A DNA stretch of 64,000 bases from NCBI GenBank assembly GCA_003013855.2, contig ML058552.1, forward strand, positions 3,081,501 through 3,145,500. Reading direction: 5' to 3'. The translations under genes were made by a program, and so were the position numbers. Positions 47,957-56,911 of this stretch are shown piece after piece (position 1 is the first letter of the stretch; each line of letters starts with the position of its first letter). Below the pieces are notes generated by a model. That model worked only from the letters and a program-made list of their open reading frames with translations, was not told where the DNA came from and searched no databases. This DNA comes from Liriodendron chinense (Eukaryota > Streptophyta > Magnoliopsida > Magnoliales > Magnoliaceae).

Positions 47957-48620
47957 TGTTATAGTCAAATTACGATGGTTAGAGAATCTCGCGAGGACTC
48001 GAGATGTGCGAGCACCCTCTTGACAGTATTCGACTCGCGAGCCTTTGTGGTCGAGGTTCGCATATTGGGCAAGTACAATGCACAACCACCGAGCACCCTC
48101 TTGACAGTATTCGACTCACGAGCCCTTGTGGTCGAGGCTCGCATATTGGGAAAGTACGAAATACCACCTGGGTATACGAGCATCTCAATTGTGGTCGTCG
48201 AAAGAGTTTGCATCTCAAATCTGCGAGGAGATAATCTTCGAGTCCGAACGTCCTCCACCCTTTTAGTACCAGTAGCCCGTATCGACCAATGTTGGACTTA
48301 TCTTGATTCATGGTCCCGAACTTCAGGGGATCCTCATTAGGGAACGTGATTCACTAGAGGACTAAATGGATTGAACCATTCTATTATCTCGGGATCGAAT
48401 GGATAGACCTCTTATGCCCCGAAATCAGGGATTATCTTGATGATCTTACGTAACAAATTAGGTCACTTGGATCTATATAAAGGAACGACTTCATCGATAA
48501 GAAAGGTACACAATACACAATCCCTAAGCCCCAAACTTCTTCGTTTCCTTTGTAACTACGTCCCATCTGACACAACCTTCCGAAGGATTGCCGGCACAAC
48601 CTATACCAGTGGCTTTCAGA
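47957..48620 (+). repeat. 5' LTR of Tat-2 (3' boundary approximate)
   Basis: Starts TGTTATAGTCAAATTACG directly at the break in the satellite. It contains an 81-bp tandem duplication (GAGCACCCTCTTGACAG at 48010 and 48091), a TATA box at 48472 and a U5-like CATCTGACACAACCTTCCG and GGATTGCCGGCACAAC. No good primer-binding site follows, so the end is uncertain. Confidence 0.7.
48472..48483 (+). promoter_or_regulatory. TATA box of the Tat-2 LTR
   Basis: TCTATATAAAGG, about 500 bases into the LTR and about 200 bases before the gag start, as expected for the LTR promoter. Confidence 0.7.
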
Positions 48621-48671
48621 CATACCGCGGACGAGCCACAAGTCCAACCAAATCATCCTCCTTCTAATCGA

Positions 48672-49975
48672 ATGCCACTCGGCAACCAAGCCCCGGTAAT
48701 ACCCCACATTCCATTCACTCCAGTACTTCCCGGCAACAGCAATCTCAGGGGTCCACCGTCGAAACGTCAGGTTATACCTTACCATGGGAAGGAGACCTGA
48801 AGAGAATCCATGATCATCTTGATGATATGGAACAACGTTATCAGGCAAATCGATCATCTGCTGCTATGGCGTCGATACATCGATCCAAGTCTCCTTTCAC
48901 CCGCGAGGTCACGGAAGCACCTCTACCTAGGAAGTACCGCACGCCTACCATCACCCCGTATACAGGTATAGGTGATCCTCTCGAACACCTGGAAACGTAT
49001 AGGTCTCTTATGGAGCTGGAGGGACATGGGTCAGAAATCATGTGTAGGGCTTTTTCTCCAACCTTAAAGGAGACAACTCGTACGTGGTTCTGGGGGCTAA
49101 ACCCCGGGTCCATCGGGTCCTTCATATAGCTATCGGAGCTATTCCTCTCTCAATTCATGGGAAGCATCCGTACTAAAAAGCCAGCATCTCACCTAATGGA
49201 TTTGAAACAACAGCATGGGGAGACGATAAAAGAGTTTACAGTATGGTTCACTGCAAAAGCTGTCCAAACTGAAGGTTATACCGAAGAAAAAGGCCTCACC
49301 GCCCTAATAGCCGGAATTACAAGCGAAAGATTTAGATTCGCCTTAGATAAGGACCCTCCAAAAACCATGACGGAATTCCAAGCAAAAGCTCATAAATATA
49401 TCAATGCAGAAGAAGTTGCTTTGGCACGTCATGGTATACAGGGCAAGAAGCGCAAGCCAGAGGAAACCTCTCCCCCGGATAAGAAATATCGGCGTGATCG
49501 ACGGGACCGCTCTCCCAAGAAGATTTATTCGGGTAAATACCATAACTACACTCCTCTCAATCGATCCCCTGAAAAGGTGCTAATGGAGATCAAGCATAAA
49601 CCATACGTGAAATGGCCTGCAAAGATCAAATCTGATCCCGAAAAGAGAGATAAGAGCAAGTTTTGTTATTTTCACAAAGATCATGGGCATAGTACTCAAG
49701 ATTGTATATCTCTACGAGATCACATCGAAGCCCTCATTCGGAAGGTCATCTTCAAGATTATGTTGTTCGGCAAGGTCGGTCGCTTAAAAGGGGGGAAGGC
49801 GCATCACACCAGAAGAAGTCACCTCACCATCACACTCCGCAAGAAGATGCTGAGCCTGCCGGATAAATCCGGACCATTGTCGGAGGGCCAGCTTGTGGGG
49901 GAGATTCTCAAGCTTCGAGGAAAGCTTATACTCATAAGGCGTCTAAGAAACCCCAACATATCTACTACCTAGAAC
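48672..49975 (+). pseudogene. Gag of Tat-2
   Basis: An ATG at 48672 (MPLGNQAP) is a plausible start; a frame change lies near 48740. The capsid-like core reads TPYTGIGDPLEHLETYRSLM, RAFSPTLKETTRTWFWGLNP, then a stop in FI-stop-LSEL (49126-49128), then the open part 49157-49972. That part includes SHLMDLKQQHGETIKEFTVW, FRFALDKDPPKTMTEFQAKA and a CxxHx4Hx4C knuckle (CYFHKDHGHSTQDC) near 49665. A frame change follows the knuckle at about 49750-49900. Only two or three lesions separate it from a full gag. Confidence 0.85.
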
Positions 49976-50847
49976 AGACACCTAACAAGTCAAAATTTGG
50001 CCATCCTCCAATCTCCTTCTCCCTCGAGGATGCAGAGGGGATCCACTTCCCTCACGAAGACTCCATCGTGGTCACACTAAAGGTATCAAATTATCTGACT
50101 CATCGTATTATGGTGGATACAGGTAGCTCTGCCGATATTCTATTCCTGGAGGCTTTTAACAAAATGGCACTTGCCAGAAGCCTGCTCAAGCCAGTCTCAA
50201 CTCCCCTCATCGGCTTTGGGGGCGAGGTGGTAATGCCGGAAGGAAGCATTGACCTCCCAGTCACCTTTGGAGAATGTCCAATGAAAACGGCCGTCTTCAT
50301 TAATTTCCTTGTGGTAGACCGGAGGTCAGCATACAACACCATTTTAGGGCGACCATCGCTTAATAAGGTTGGGGCAACTTTACATCCTTTATATTTTTGC
50401 GTCAAATTTCCTACCTCGAATGGTGTTGGGGTTGTACGAGGAAATCAAAAGGAAGCCCGTTCATGTTATGAGATATCCGTACAAAACCGAAAGAAGGCTC
50501 AGACAACACCAGTTATGACGGTGGCACAAGATTCACCAAGCCTTCTGACGGCTACCTCGTTGGATCCAAGAGAAAATACTCTCCAATCAGGAACTCCTGG
50601 AGAAGAGACAGTGGCAATCCACTTAACCAAAGACGATTTGTCCAAAGTCATATACATTGGGTCCTCTTTAACCAGCATCTTTCGAGAAGATCTGGTCCGT
50701 TTTCTCACCAAATACCAAGATGTGTTTGCTTGGTCTCACAAAGATATGCCAGGCATCGACCCCAACGTCATAGCACATCGTTTGAACGTTGATCCGAAGT
50801 ATAAACCTGTTCATCAACGACGACGTGCCTTCACTGCAGAAAGGTAA
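49976..50847 (+). pseudogene. Protease of Tat-2 and RT approach
   Basis: The open frame has the active site VDTGSSADILF with Asp intact, then IGFGGEVVMPEG and ILGRPSLNKVGATLHP: a complete-looking retropepsin (50041-50460). The rest runs into the RT approach with FAWSHKDMPGIDPNVIAHRL. It ends at a stop within ER-stop-MVIK, near a one-base frame change. Protease releases gag and the enzymes from the polyprotein. Confidence 0.85.
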
Positions 50848-52060
50848 ATGGTAATCAAGGCCGAGGGTCGAAAAGTTGCTCGCAGTCAATTTTATAAAAG
50901 AAGTCGACAACCCAGAGTGGGTCGCGAACGTGGTTCTCGTTCAAAAAACTAATGGCAAATGGAGGATGTGCATTGACTATTCCGATTTGAATAAAGCGTG
51001 TCTAAAAGACAACTTCCCGACACCGTGAATCGATCAGCTGGTTGATTCGACGGCAGGGCATGCCCTGCTAAGTTTCATGAACACCTATTTTGGTTACAAT
51101 CAGATTATGATGTATCCGCCTGATAGTCAGCATACCGCCTTCATAACCGAACGAGGTCTGTATTGCTACCAGGTAATGCCTTTTGGTCTTAAAAATGTAG
51201 GACCCACCTATCAGCTCCTCGTCAACAAAATATTCGCCACACAAATCGGCAGGAATATGGAGGTTTACGTCAACGACATGCTCGTGAAAAGCGTCGTAGG
51301 AAATGACCACCTTGCAGATCTTCGAGAAGCCTTTGACTTAATGAGGAAGTATCAGATGAAATTAAATCCAGAGAAATGTGCGTTTGGTGTGTCCGCCGAA
51401 AAATTTCTCGGATTTATGGTTGGCCAGCGAGGAATCGAGGCAAATCCTGAAAAAATAAAAGCATTGATCGAAATGAAGTCTCCGACCACTCTCAAAGATG
51501 TCCAACGTTTGGTGGGTCGCATTGCATCGTTGAATAGGTTCATTTCGCGGGCCTCAGACAAGTGTTTATCCTTCTTTAAACTCCTCCGAGCCACCGCCAA
51601 ATCTGATTGGGAGTGGGCACCGCAAAGCGAAGAAGCGTTCCAACAACTGAAGCAATATATGACTGCACCCCCCGTTTTATCTAAACCTGTGGCGCACGAG
51701 CAACTTCTTCTTTATTTATCTGTGTCTTCTACGGCCGTTAATGCCGTTTAATAAGAGAAGATTCTGGCGTACAAAGGCCCGTTTATTATACTAGTCGAGC
51801 AATGGTGGATGCCGAAACTCGGTATTCTAATATGGAGAAGTTAGCCCTTGCTTTAATCACGACTGCCCGAAAACTGCGACCATACTTCCAAGCCACGCTA
51901 TATTAGTGCCAACAAACCATCCGTTACGACAGGTCCTTCAGAAACCCGAGGTTTCAGGGCGATTAACTAAATGGGCGGTCGAGATCAGCGAGCACGATAT
52001 TTCATTCTGTCCCAGGACCACAATCAAGGGCCAGGCCGTGGAAGACTTCATCGCTAAATT
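50848..52060 (+). pseudogene. Reverse transcriptase and RNase H of Tat-2
   Basis: RT runs from NFIKEVDNPEWVANV through to the thumb. Motif A, expected FMDAYSGY, reads FMNTYFGY (codon 51080-51082). The YVDD box reads YVND (codon 51272-51274). So both polymerase motifs have Asp to Asn. A stop at FPTP-stop-IDQ precedes motif A. The RNase H part follows after a frame change near 51748 (VYYTSRAMVDAETRY, LALALITTARKLRPYF) and another near 51895. Confidence 0.88.
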
Positions 52061-52560
52061 TACATACTCCTCTCCCGAAGATAATCCCGCTACTAGCGAC
52101 CAGCCATCCTGGTCACTCTTCGTGGACGGGTCCTCACGGGCCACTGGTAGCGGAGTGGGCATAATTCTAATTGCTCCAAACGGGTCGCGTTTCCAATACG
52201 CTTTATGGTTTGATTCTCACATCTCTAATAATGAAGCAGAATATGAGGCTCTCATCGTTGGCCTCGAACTGGCAAATGTCCTCTCAATTCAGAATCTACT
52301 CATACATAGTGACTCTCAGCTCATAGTCAATCAAGTACTCAGCGAATTTGAAGCAAAAGAAGAAAGGATGGCGTTATACAAATTCCGAGTGCTCGTCCTG
52401 CTCGCGAAGCTAAAGAATTATGAAATGATCCACATTCCTCGCGAGAAGAACAAACTCGCAAACTCTTTGGCAAAACTTGCCTCCGCACCAGAATCTGAGT
52501 TATCACATTCAATTCTCATCGAGCACCTTCGGACCCCGAGTATCGATCAAGCAACTCCTA
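52061..52560 (+). pseudogene. Second (Tat-type) RNase H of Tat-2
   Basis: Part of the long open stretch 51906-53186. It has WSLFVDGSSRATGSG (Asp), NNEAEYEALIVGL (Glu) and IHSDSQLIVNQ (Asp). The last position, expected in a RADALA-like motif, is LANSLAKLAS with Asn (codon 52461-52463). All else is full length. Its place between RT-RNase H and integrase is the Tat hallmark. Confidence 0.87.
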
Positions 52561-53816
52561 GGCAAGTGATCGTGATCCATCCCTCTCCATATTGGATGGA
52601 CCCCATTATCCTCTATGTCAGGGATGGACATCTTCCAGATAACAAGAAATCCGCACGACAAATTCGTCATCGAGCTGCCAGGTATACTTTACAAAATGGA
52701 ACGTTATTACGTAAGAGTTTCTCTTTGCCCTATTTAAGGTGTCTTTACCCAGAAGAAGCACATCGTGTTCTAGATGAAATACACCAGGGGGCATGTGGTA
52801 ACCACCCAAATGGACGATCTCTAGCATATAAGGCGATGAGGCAAGGATACTACTGGCCCACTATGAAGGCAGATGCGATTGAATTCTCTAAAAAATGTGA
52901 CAAGTGCCAGCGATATTCTCCTATACCTCATGTACCGTCCGAGAAAATGACGCCAATGGATAGCCCTTGGCCCTTCGCCCAATGGGGAGTCGACATCATT
53001 GGGCCCTTGCCTATCGGAAAAGGACAAAATAGGTTCACAATCGTGGCAGTCGATTACTTTACCAAATGGGCCGAGGCAGAGCCATTAGCCAGAATTACCG
53101 AGAAACAGACCACTAAGTTCGTATGGAGAAATATCGTATGCCGTTATGGGCTCCCCCACACTATAATCACCGACAATGGAAAGTAATTCGACAACGCCGC
53201 TTTCGATGAATTTTGGGAAAAATGGAATATATGCAATATCCGCACCTCTCCATATCATCCTCAAGCAAATGGGCAAGTTGAAGCAGTGAATAAAATCATC
53301 AAGCGTCATCTAAAGACCAAGTTCGGTGAGTGTAAAGGCATGTGGCCAGAACTCCTGCCAAAAGTCTTATGGGCATATAGGACTACGACTCGCACATTAA
53401 CAGGCGAAACTCCTTTTTCCTTGGCATTCGGTACCGACGCAGTAGTACCAGTTGAAATTCAAGTACCTTCGTATCGAAACGAGCAGTATGATCCAATTCA
53501 TAATCAGGAAGGTCTTCGACTTCATCTCGACCTGTTGGAAGAGCGGAGAGATGCCTCCCAGCTGTGAGCAGCAGCGTATCAGCAGCGTATTGCTCACTAT
53601 CGTAATGCTAAAGCTCGGCCTAGAGCTTTCCAACTCGGCGATTTAGTCCTTAGACAGAATCTCGGAGCTCCTGCTCGTTCGCTGGATCCAAATTGGGAAG
53701 GCCCGTATCGAGTCATCAAAATTGTGCGACCCGGTACTTATTATCTTGAAGATATGCAGGGAAGACCCGTACGTCATCCATGGCATGTGGAACATTTGCT
53801 ACGGTATTTCCCTTAA
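52561..53816 (+). pseudogene. Integrase of Tat-2
   Basis: H2C2 zinc finger with HRVLDEIHQGACGNH and CDKCQ intact. The core has GVDIIGPLP (Asp), IITDNGK (Asp) and ANGQVEAVNK (Glu): all three catalytic acids kept. Two nonsense codons break it: TAA in NGK-stop-FDN (53184-53186) where Gln is expected, and TGA in ASQL-stop-AAA (53565-53567) where Arg is expected. Downstream text WAYRTTTRTLTGETPFSLAF and GPYRVIKIV leads to a stop at 53814-53816 (RYFP), the usual end of these polyproteins. Confidence 0.9.
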
Positions 53817-54232
53817 TTCGATGTAATTATGAACGACATTCGAATGAATAAGAATTAAAGTCAGTCTTTTGGTCGCTACTCCATTTAATTGGACCGAATA
53901 GCCTCGAAGAGAATACACACATTCTCTTGGCCAATTGTCTACCCTTAGTAGAATTAAAGTCAGTCTTTTGGTCGCTACTCCATTTTATTGGACCCGAATA
54001 GCCCCGAAGAGAATATACATTTTCTCTTGGCCAACTGTCTACCCTTGGTAAAATCGAAGTCTCAATCAATAGATCAGTCTATCTCCAAACGGACATGGTC
54101 ATCACGACCCCCGGATTGAGCCTAACTCATTACTACGTGAGTTAAGTATGAAGGCATTTCATTATTCAATCAATGAAGAAAGAAAGAAAGGAAATAAGAT
54201 GCCAACGACATTATCAAAAGGTGTTTTTTCAT
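53817..54232 (+). repeat. Post-integrase spacer with 99-bp tandem duplication
   Basis: AGAATTAAAGTCAGTC begins copies at 53851 and 53950 (GGTCGCTACTCCATTTAATT, TTCTCTTGGCCAATTGTCTA), with a third copy starting at 54051 and fading at once. The remainder to 54232 shows no gene; GAAAGAAAGAAAGGAAA at 54178 is purine-rich. Confidence 0.85.
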
Positions 54233-55054
54233 TCATCTCAATTGATTACAAAGGTTGATTACAAATGCAAAATCATTACATGAGTAAGCAAAGAAAAGAA
54301 GATAATCATTCTCATGCATTGGTTGGAGGAGGAGCGGCGCTCTCGACTTCAGGGCCCGCTTCGGGAACCCCTCCAGCTTGAGTGACCTCAGCACTTCGTT
54401 CTCAGCAGCTACCCTTTCCTCCGCAGCTATGATGGTCGCGACCTTCTCGAATTTGCCCATATCAAAAGATGGGGACATTCGCTGCACTACTCGTAGTGTG
54501 AAGTCGTGACCAGCATCGTACAACTCATATCTCTCTTCGTCGTATAGCTGCAAAGTTTGAAACTCCGTGATAGCTTGAGCTCCTTCTTCAGAGAGCATCT
54601 TGACAAGGGCTACTCTCTCCTCGTCCTAGTGGATCGAGTCGTCCTTGAGTTGCGCGAGAGTGGAACGCTCTTTATCCAAATTGTCGCTAACTTCCTTGAG
54701 CTGCGACTTGGTCTCTGCAAGCCGCTCCTCCAACGAGATCTTGTCTTGGCGGAAGATCTCTCTTTCTCTCTCTGCCTTCTCCTTCAACTCCGCGAGCTTG
54801 GCGAAGTTGGAGTCCAAAGCCTGATACCTATCGGTCAGGACTTGGACCTTCTCAATGAGGATCTTTTTCTCCTCAGTCATCTTCGCGATCAAGGTCTCGC
54901 GAGACTTGATGACTTGGTCCCTTCCGTGGACTGCTTTCTCTAGGGCAACCCTCTTCCCGTCAGCCTCATCTATCACACGACGGGCGGCGAGGATGTCACG
55001 CCTCGTTCGTAAAATGAGGTCCAAGCCTTATAGAACAGAAGAAAGGTTATGAGG
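54233..55054 (-). pseudogene. Antisense ORF of Tat-2, coiled-coil protein, cut by Tat-3
   Basis: Opposite to pol and downstream of it. Two open pieces in the same frame (54626-55024 and 54233-54598) are separated by one TAG at 54623-54625; upstream a TAA occurs just inside the border. The text is a long heptad-like coiled coil (KEKAEREREIFRQDKISLEE, LKEVSDNLDKERSTLAQLKD). The C-terminus is better in another frame (PEVESAAPPPTNA, stop at 54312-54314), so a frameshift near 54380 is likely. Antisense ORFs in this position are known in Tat families such as Grande and Retand. The N-terminal part is missing because Tat-3 inserted here. Confidence 0.75.
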
Positions 55055-55261
55055 TGTAGACACCCCACCTTCGGCTACACTGTTGGTAGAGATAGCTGGT
55101 TGAACGGAGGACCATACCCCCAAATCCCAAGTCCAAACTCAGCCAAACTCACCCTTGTAAGCCCCATTCCATAGCCCAGTTCAAGCCTGAACCCAGTCAA
55201 CCCAGTCCTAAACACCACCCAGAAAAACCACCCATAAAAAAGGCCAGTCAAAAAATCCCAA

Positions 55262-55450
55262 AAAAAGTCAAACTCACTGAGTCAACTCGCTGAGTTAACC
55301 CGCTGAGTCAACCCGTCGAGTCAACCCGTCGATCCAAAACACCGAGTCAACCCGTCGAGTCAACCCGTCGAGTCAACCCGTCGAGCCAACCCGTCGAGTC
55401 AAACCACCGAGTCGACCCGCTGAGTCAACTCACTGAGTCGACCAGCGAGT
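55262..55450 (+). repeat. 13-bp minisatellite in U3 (GAGTCAACCCGTC), W-box-like
   Basis: About fourteen imperfect units. Eight contain AGTCAA, the complement of the WRKY core TTGACT; three contain TGAGTCA, a bZIP/GCN4-like site. It lies 110-300 bases upstream of the TATA box, so it may act as an enhancer array. Tat-1 has only a few degenerate units. Binding is inferred. Confidence 0.75.
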
Positions 55451-55562
55451 CCAACAGCAGCCCCGAGGGAACGGCCGTACTCGCTGGAAACCGAGGATCA
55501 GCCGTACGGGCGGCCCATGGCAGGCCGCCCGGACAAAATTACGACTTCTGCCACTCTCTGCT

Positions 55563-55571
55563 GCTATAAAT
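55563..55571 (+). promoter_or_regulatory. TATA box of the Tat-3 LTR
   Basis: CTATAAATA, in a good context, about 510 bases from the LTR start; transcription should begin about 30 bases downstream. Tat-1 has a decayed version. Confidence 0.8.
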
Positions 55572-55881
55572 ACCCCCCTCCCCTTCTCATTTCAGACAAT
55601 CCATTCGAGGCCATTCGAGTCCATTTCAGCCCGAGAGCTCTGAGTCCATCTCTCCACCCTTTAGCCCATTTTTCCACCAAGGAGAGCCCGAGTGAGGAGA
55701 GCCTAGCCCTGGTCCAGCCCAGCCTGACCACTGGTCCAAGCCTCCCAAGCCATCCAAGTCTTGATCCAACCACTCGAAGCCAACCCTTGCGACACCTCCG
55801 TCCACCCAGCTACTCTTTTCCAGCATCATCTCATTTGCATCTAGCATAAGTGCAACATTTACTTTTCTTCCAACCCCCCTG

Positions 55882-56169
55882 CTTCACTACAAGCACCTTG
55901 ATTACTCAAACACACATGCATATGTCTTTATATTAAGCACCTGTCAGTTCGAGCGTATGCTCTGGGCTTGCCCGTTGTTGGAACCTGCCCATCAGAAACT
56001 CTTACTGTTCAGACCTGCATTCATGCTTCACTAAAAGCACCTTGATTACTCAAGCACACTGCATACGTCTTATATTAAGCACCTGTCAGTTCGAGCGTAC
56101 GCTCTGGGCTTGCCCGTTGTTGGAACCTGCCCATCAGAAACTCTTACTGTTCAGACCCGCATTCATGCA
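55882..56169 (+). repeat. 144-bp tandem duplication in the Tat-3 LTR
   Basis: Copies start CTTCACTA at 55882 and 56026 and include ATTAAGCACCTGTCAGTTCG and CTCTGGGCTTGCCCGTTG. A handful of differences are seen. Tat-1 has one copy. Confidence 0.92.
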
Positions 56170-56623
56170 TCATGTCATTCATGAGAATATACGAGGATTA
56201 AATTAGACTTTCAAGTATTCGATCGATTCTGTGAAGTAGAGACCGTACTTCGGTACGGGCAGTGTGTGGGGTGCTTAACCTCTTCCCACCCTGTAACCGT
56301 GATCCCTTACCTTGAATCTCTGGCCGCAGATCAACAGGAGTCATTTTATAGGAAAGGATCTTCAGATCCCCTTCTCTAACGTTTCTACGGGGTCTAGCCG
56401 ACTATAGATTCGAAGTAACTGGCTAGTGGCGACTCTGGTCTTATACAAACTCACTTAAACATATCCAGCTCAATACGACAACCAAACAAAGCCCTCGAGA
56501 ACGAGGCAAGCCAGTGGCACAAACGGCGATTTCGCGCACGCACCTCTTCTTCTTCTTCTTCCGAAAGGAAAGGGAGAACGACGTCGTGTGGGAGCGCGGA
56601 AAAATCGGCGAGGGTCCACAGAA

Positions 56624-56642
56624 TGGCGACTCCACTGGGGAT
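56624..56642 (+). promoter_or_regulatory. Primer-binding site of Tat-3
   Basis: TGGCGACTCCACTGGGGAT starts three bases after the LTR. It has the form I associate with Ogre-type elements, which use an arginine tRNA; the tRNA identity is from memory. The untranslated leader continues to 56911 and is A-rich. Confidence 0.75.
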
Positions 56643-56911
56643 TAGCTAGTCCCACTAGTCATGATCCGACTTGAAAAACAGAATCCTTCCCGTACTTGAA
56701 AGTCACTAATCCTCATACAATCTCATCTGCATAGCATTCTACCCAAAACCCAAAACAAACAAAAAATAGAAAAATCCCTAAACCAAGAAAAAAATAGAAA
56801 ATCCCAAAATCCAAAAAGAATATAGTCCTCACCATTGCGCCTCCTCGGGCTCAACGTGTTCGGAGACAGCTTCCCTTCCGCAGCATAATCCGCACTCGGG
56901 CTCAGCAAGCC

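Larger units (their letters stand above)
47957..55054 (+). mobile_element. Tat-2: second Tat-lineage Ty3/gypsy family, interrupted by Tat-3
   Basis: The order is LTR with TATA box, gag, protease, RT-RNase H, second RNase H, integrase, then an antisense ORF. That is the order of Tat-clade families such as Retand/Grande. It starts inside the satellite array at TGTTATAG. It is broken at 55054/55055, where Tat-3 begins inside the antisense ORF, so the remaining part and 3' LTR should lie beyond the right window edge. Proteins differ clearly from Tat-1/3 (protease DTGSSADIL instead of DNGSSLNV). Confidence 0.88.
55055..56620 (+). repeat. 5' LTR of Tat-3
   Basis: Starts TGTAGACACC and ends GGTCCACA, three bases before the PBS; about 1566 bp. 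It holds a GAGTCAACCCGTC array in U3, a good TATA box and a 144-bp tandem duplication downstream. The Tat-1 LTR aligns along its whole length. Confidence 0.9.

Noticed and set aside
47965..48340. Overlapping open frames on both strands in 47936-48340
   Set aside because: They lie in the Tat-2 LTR over an 81-bp duplication and are not coding.
54557..54943. Plus-strand Leu-rich 128-codon frame
   Set aside because: Complement of the antisense coiled-coil ORF of Tat-2; Leu-rich because the other strand is Glu/Lys-rich.
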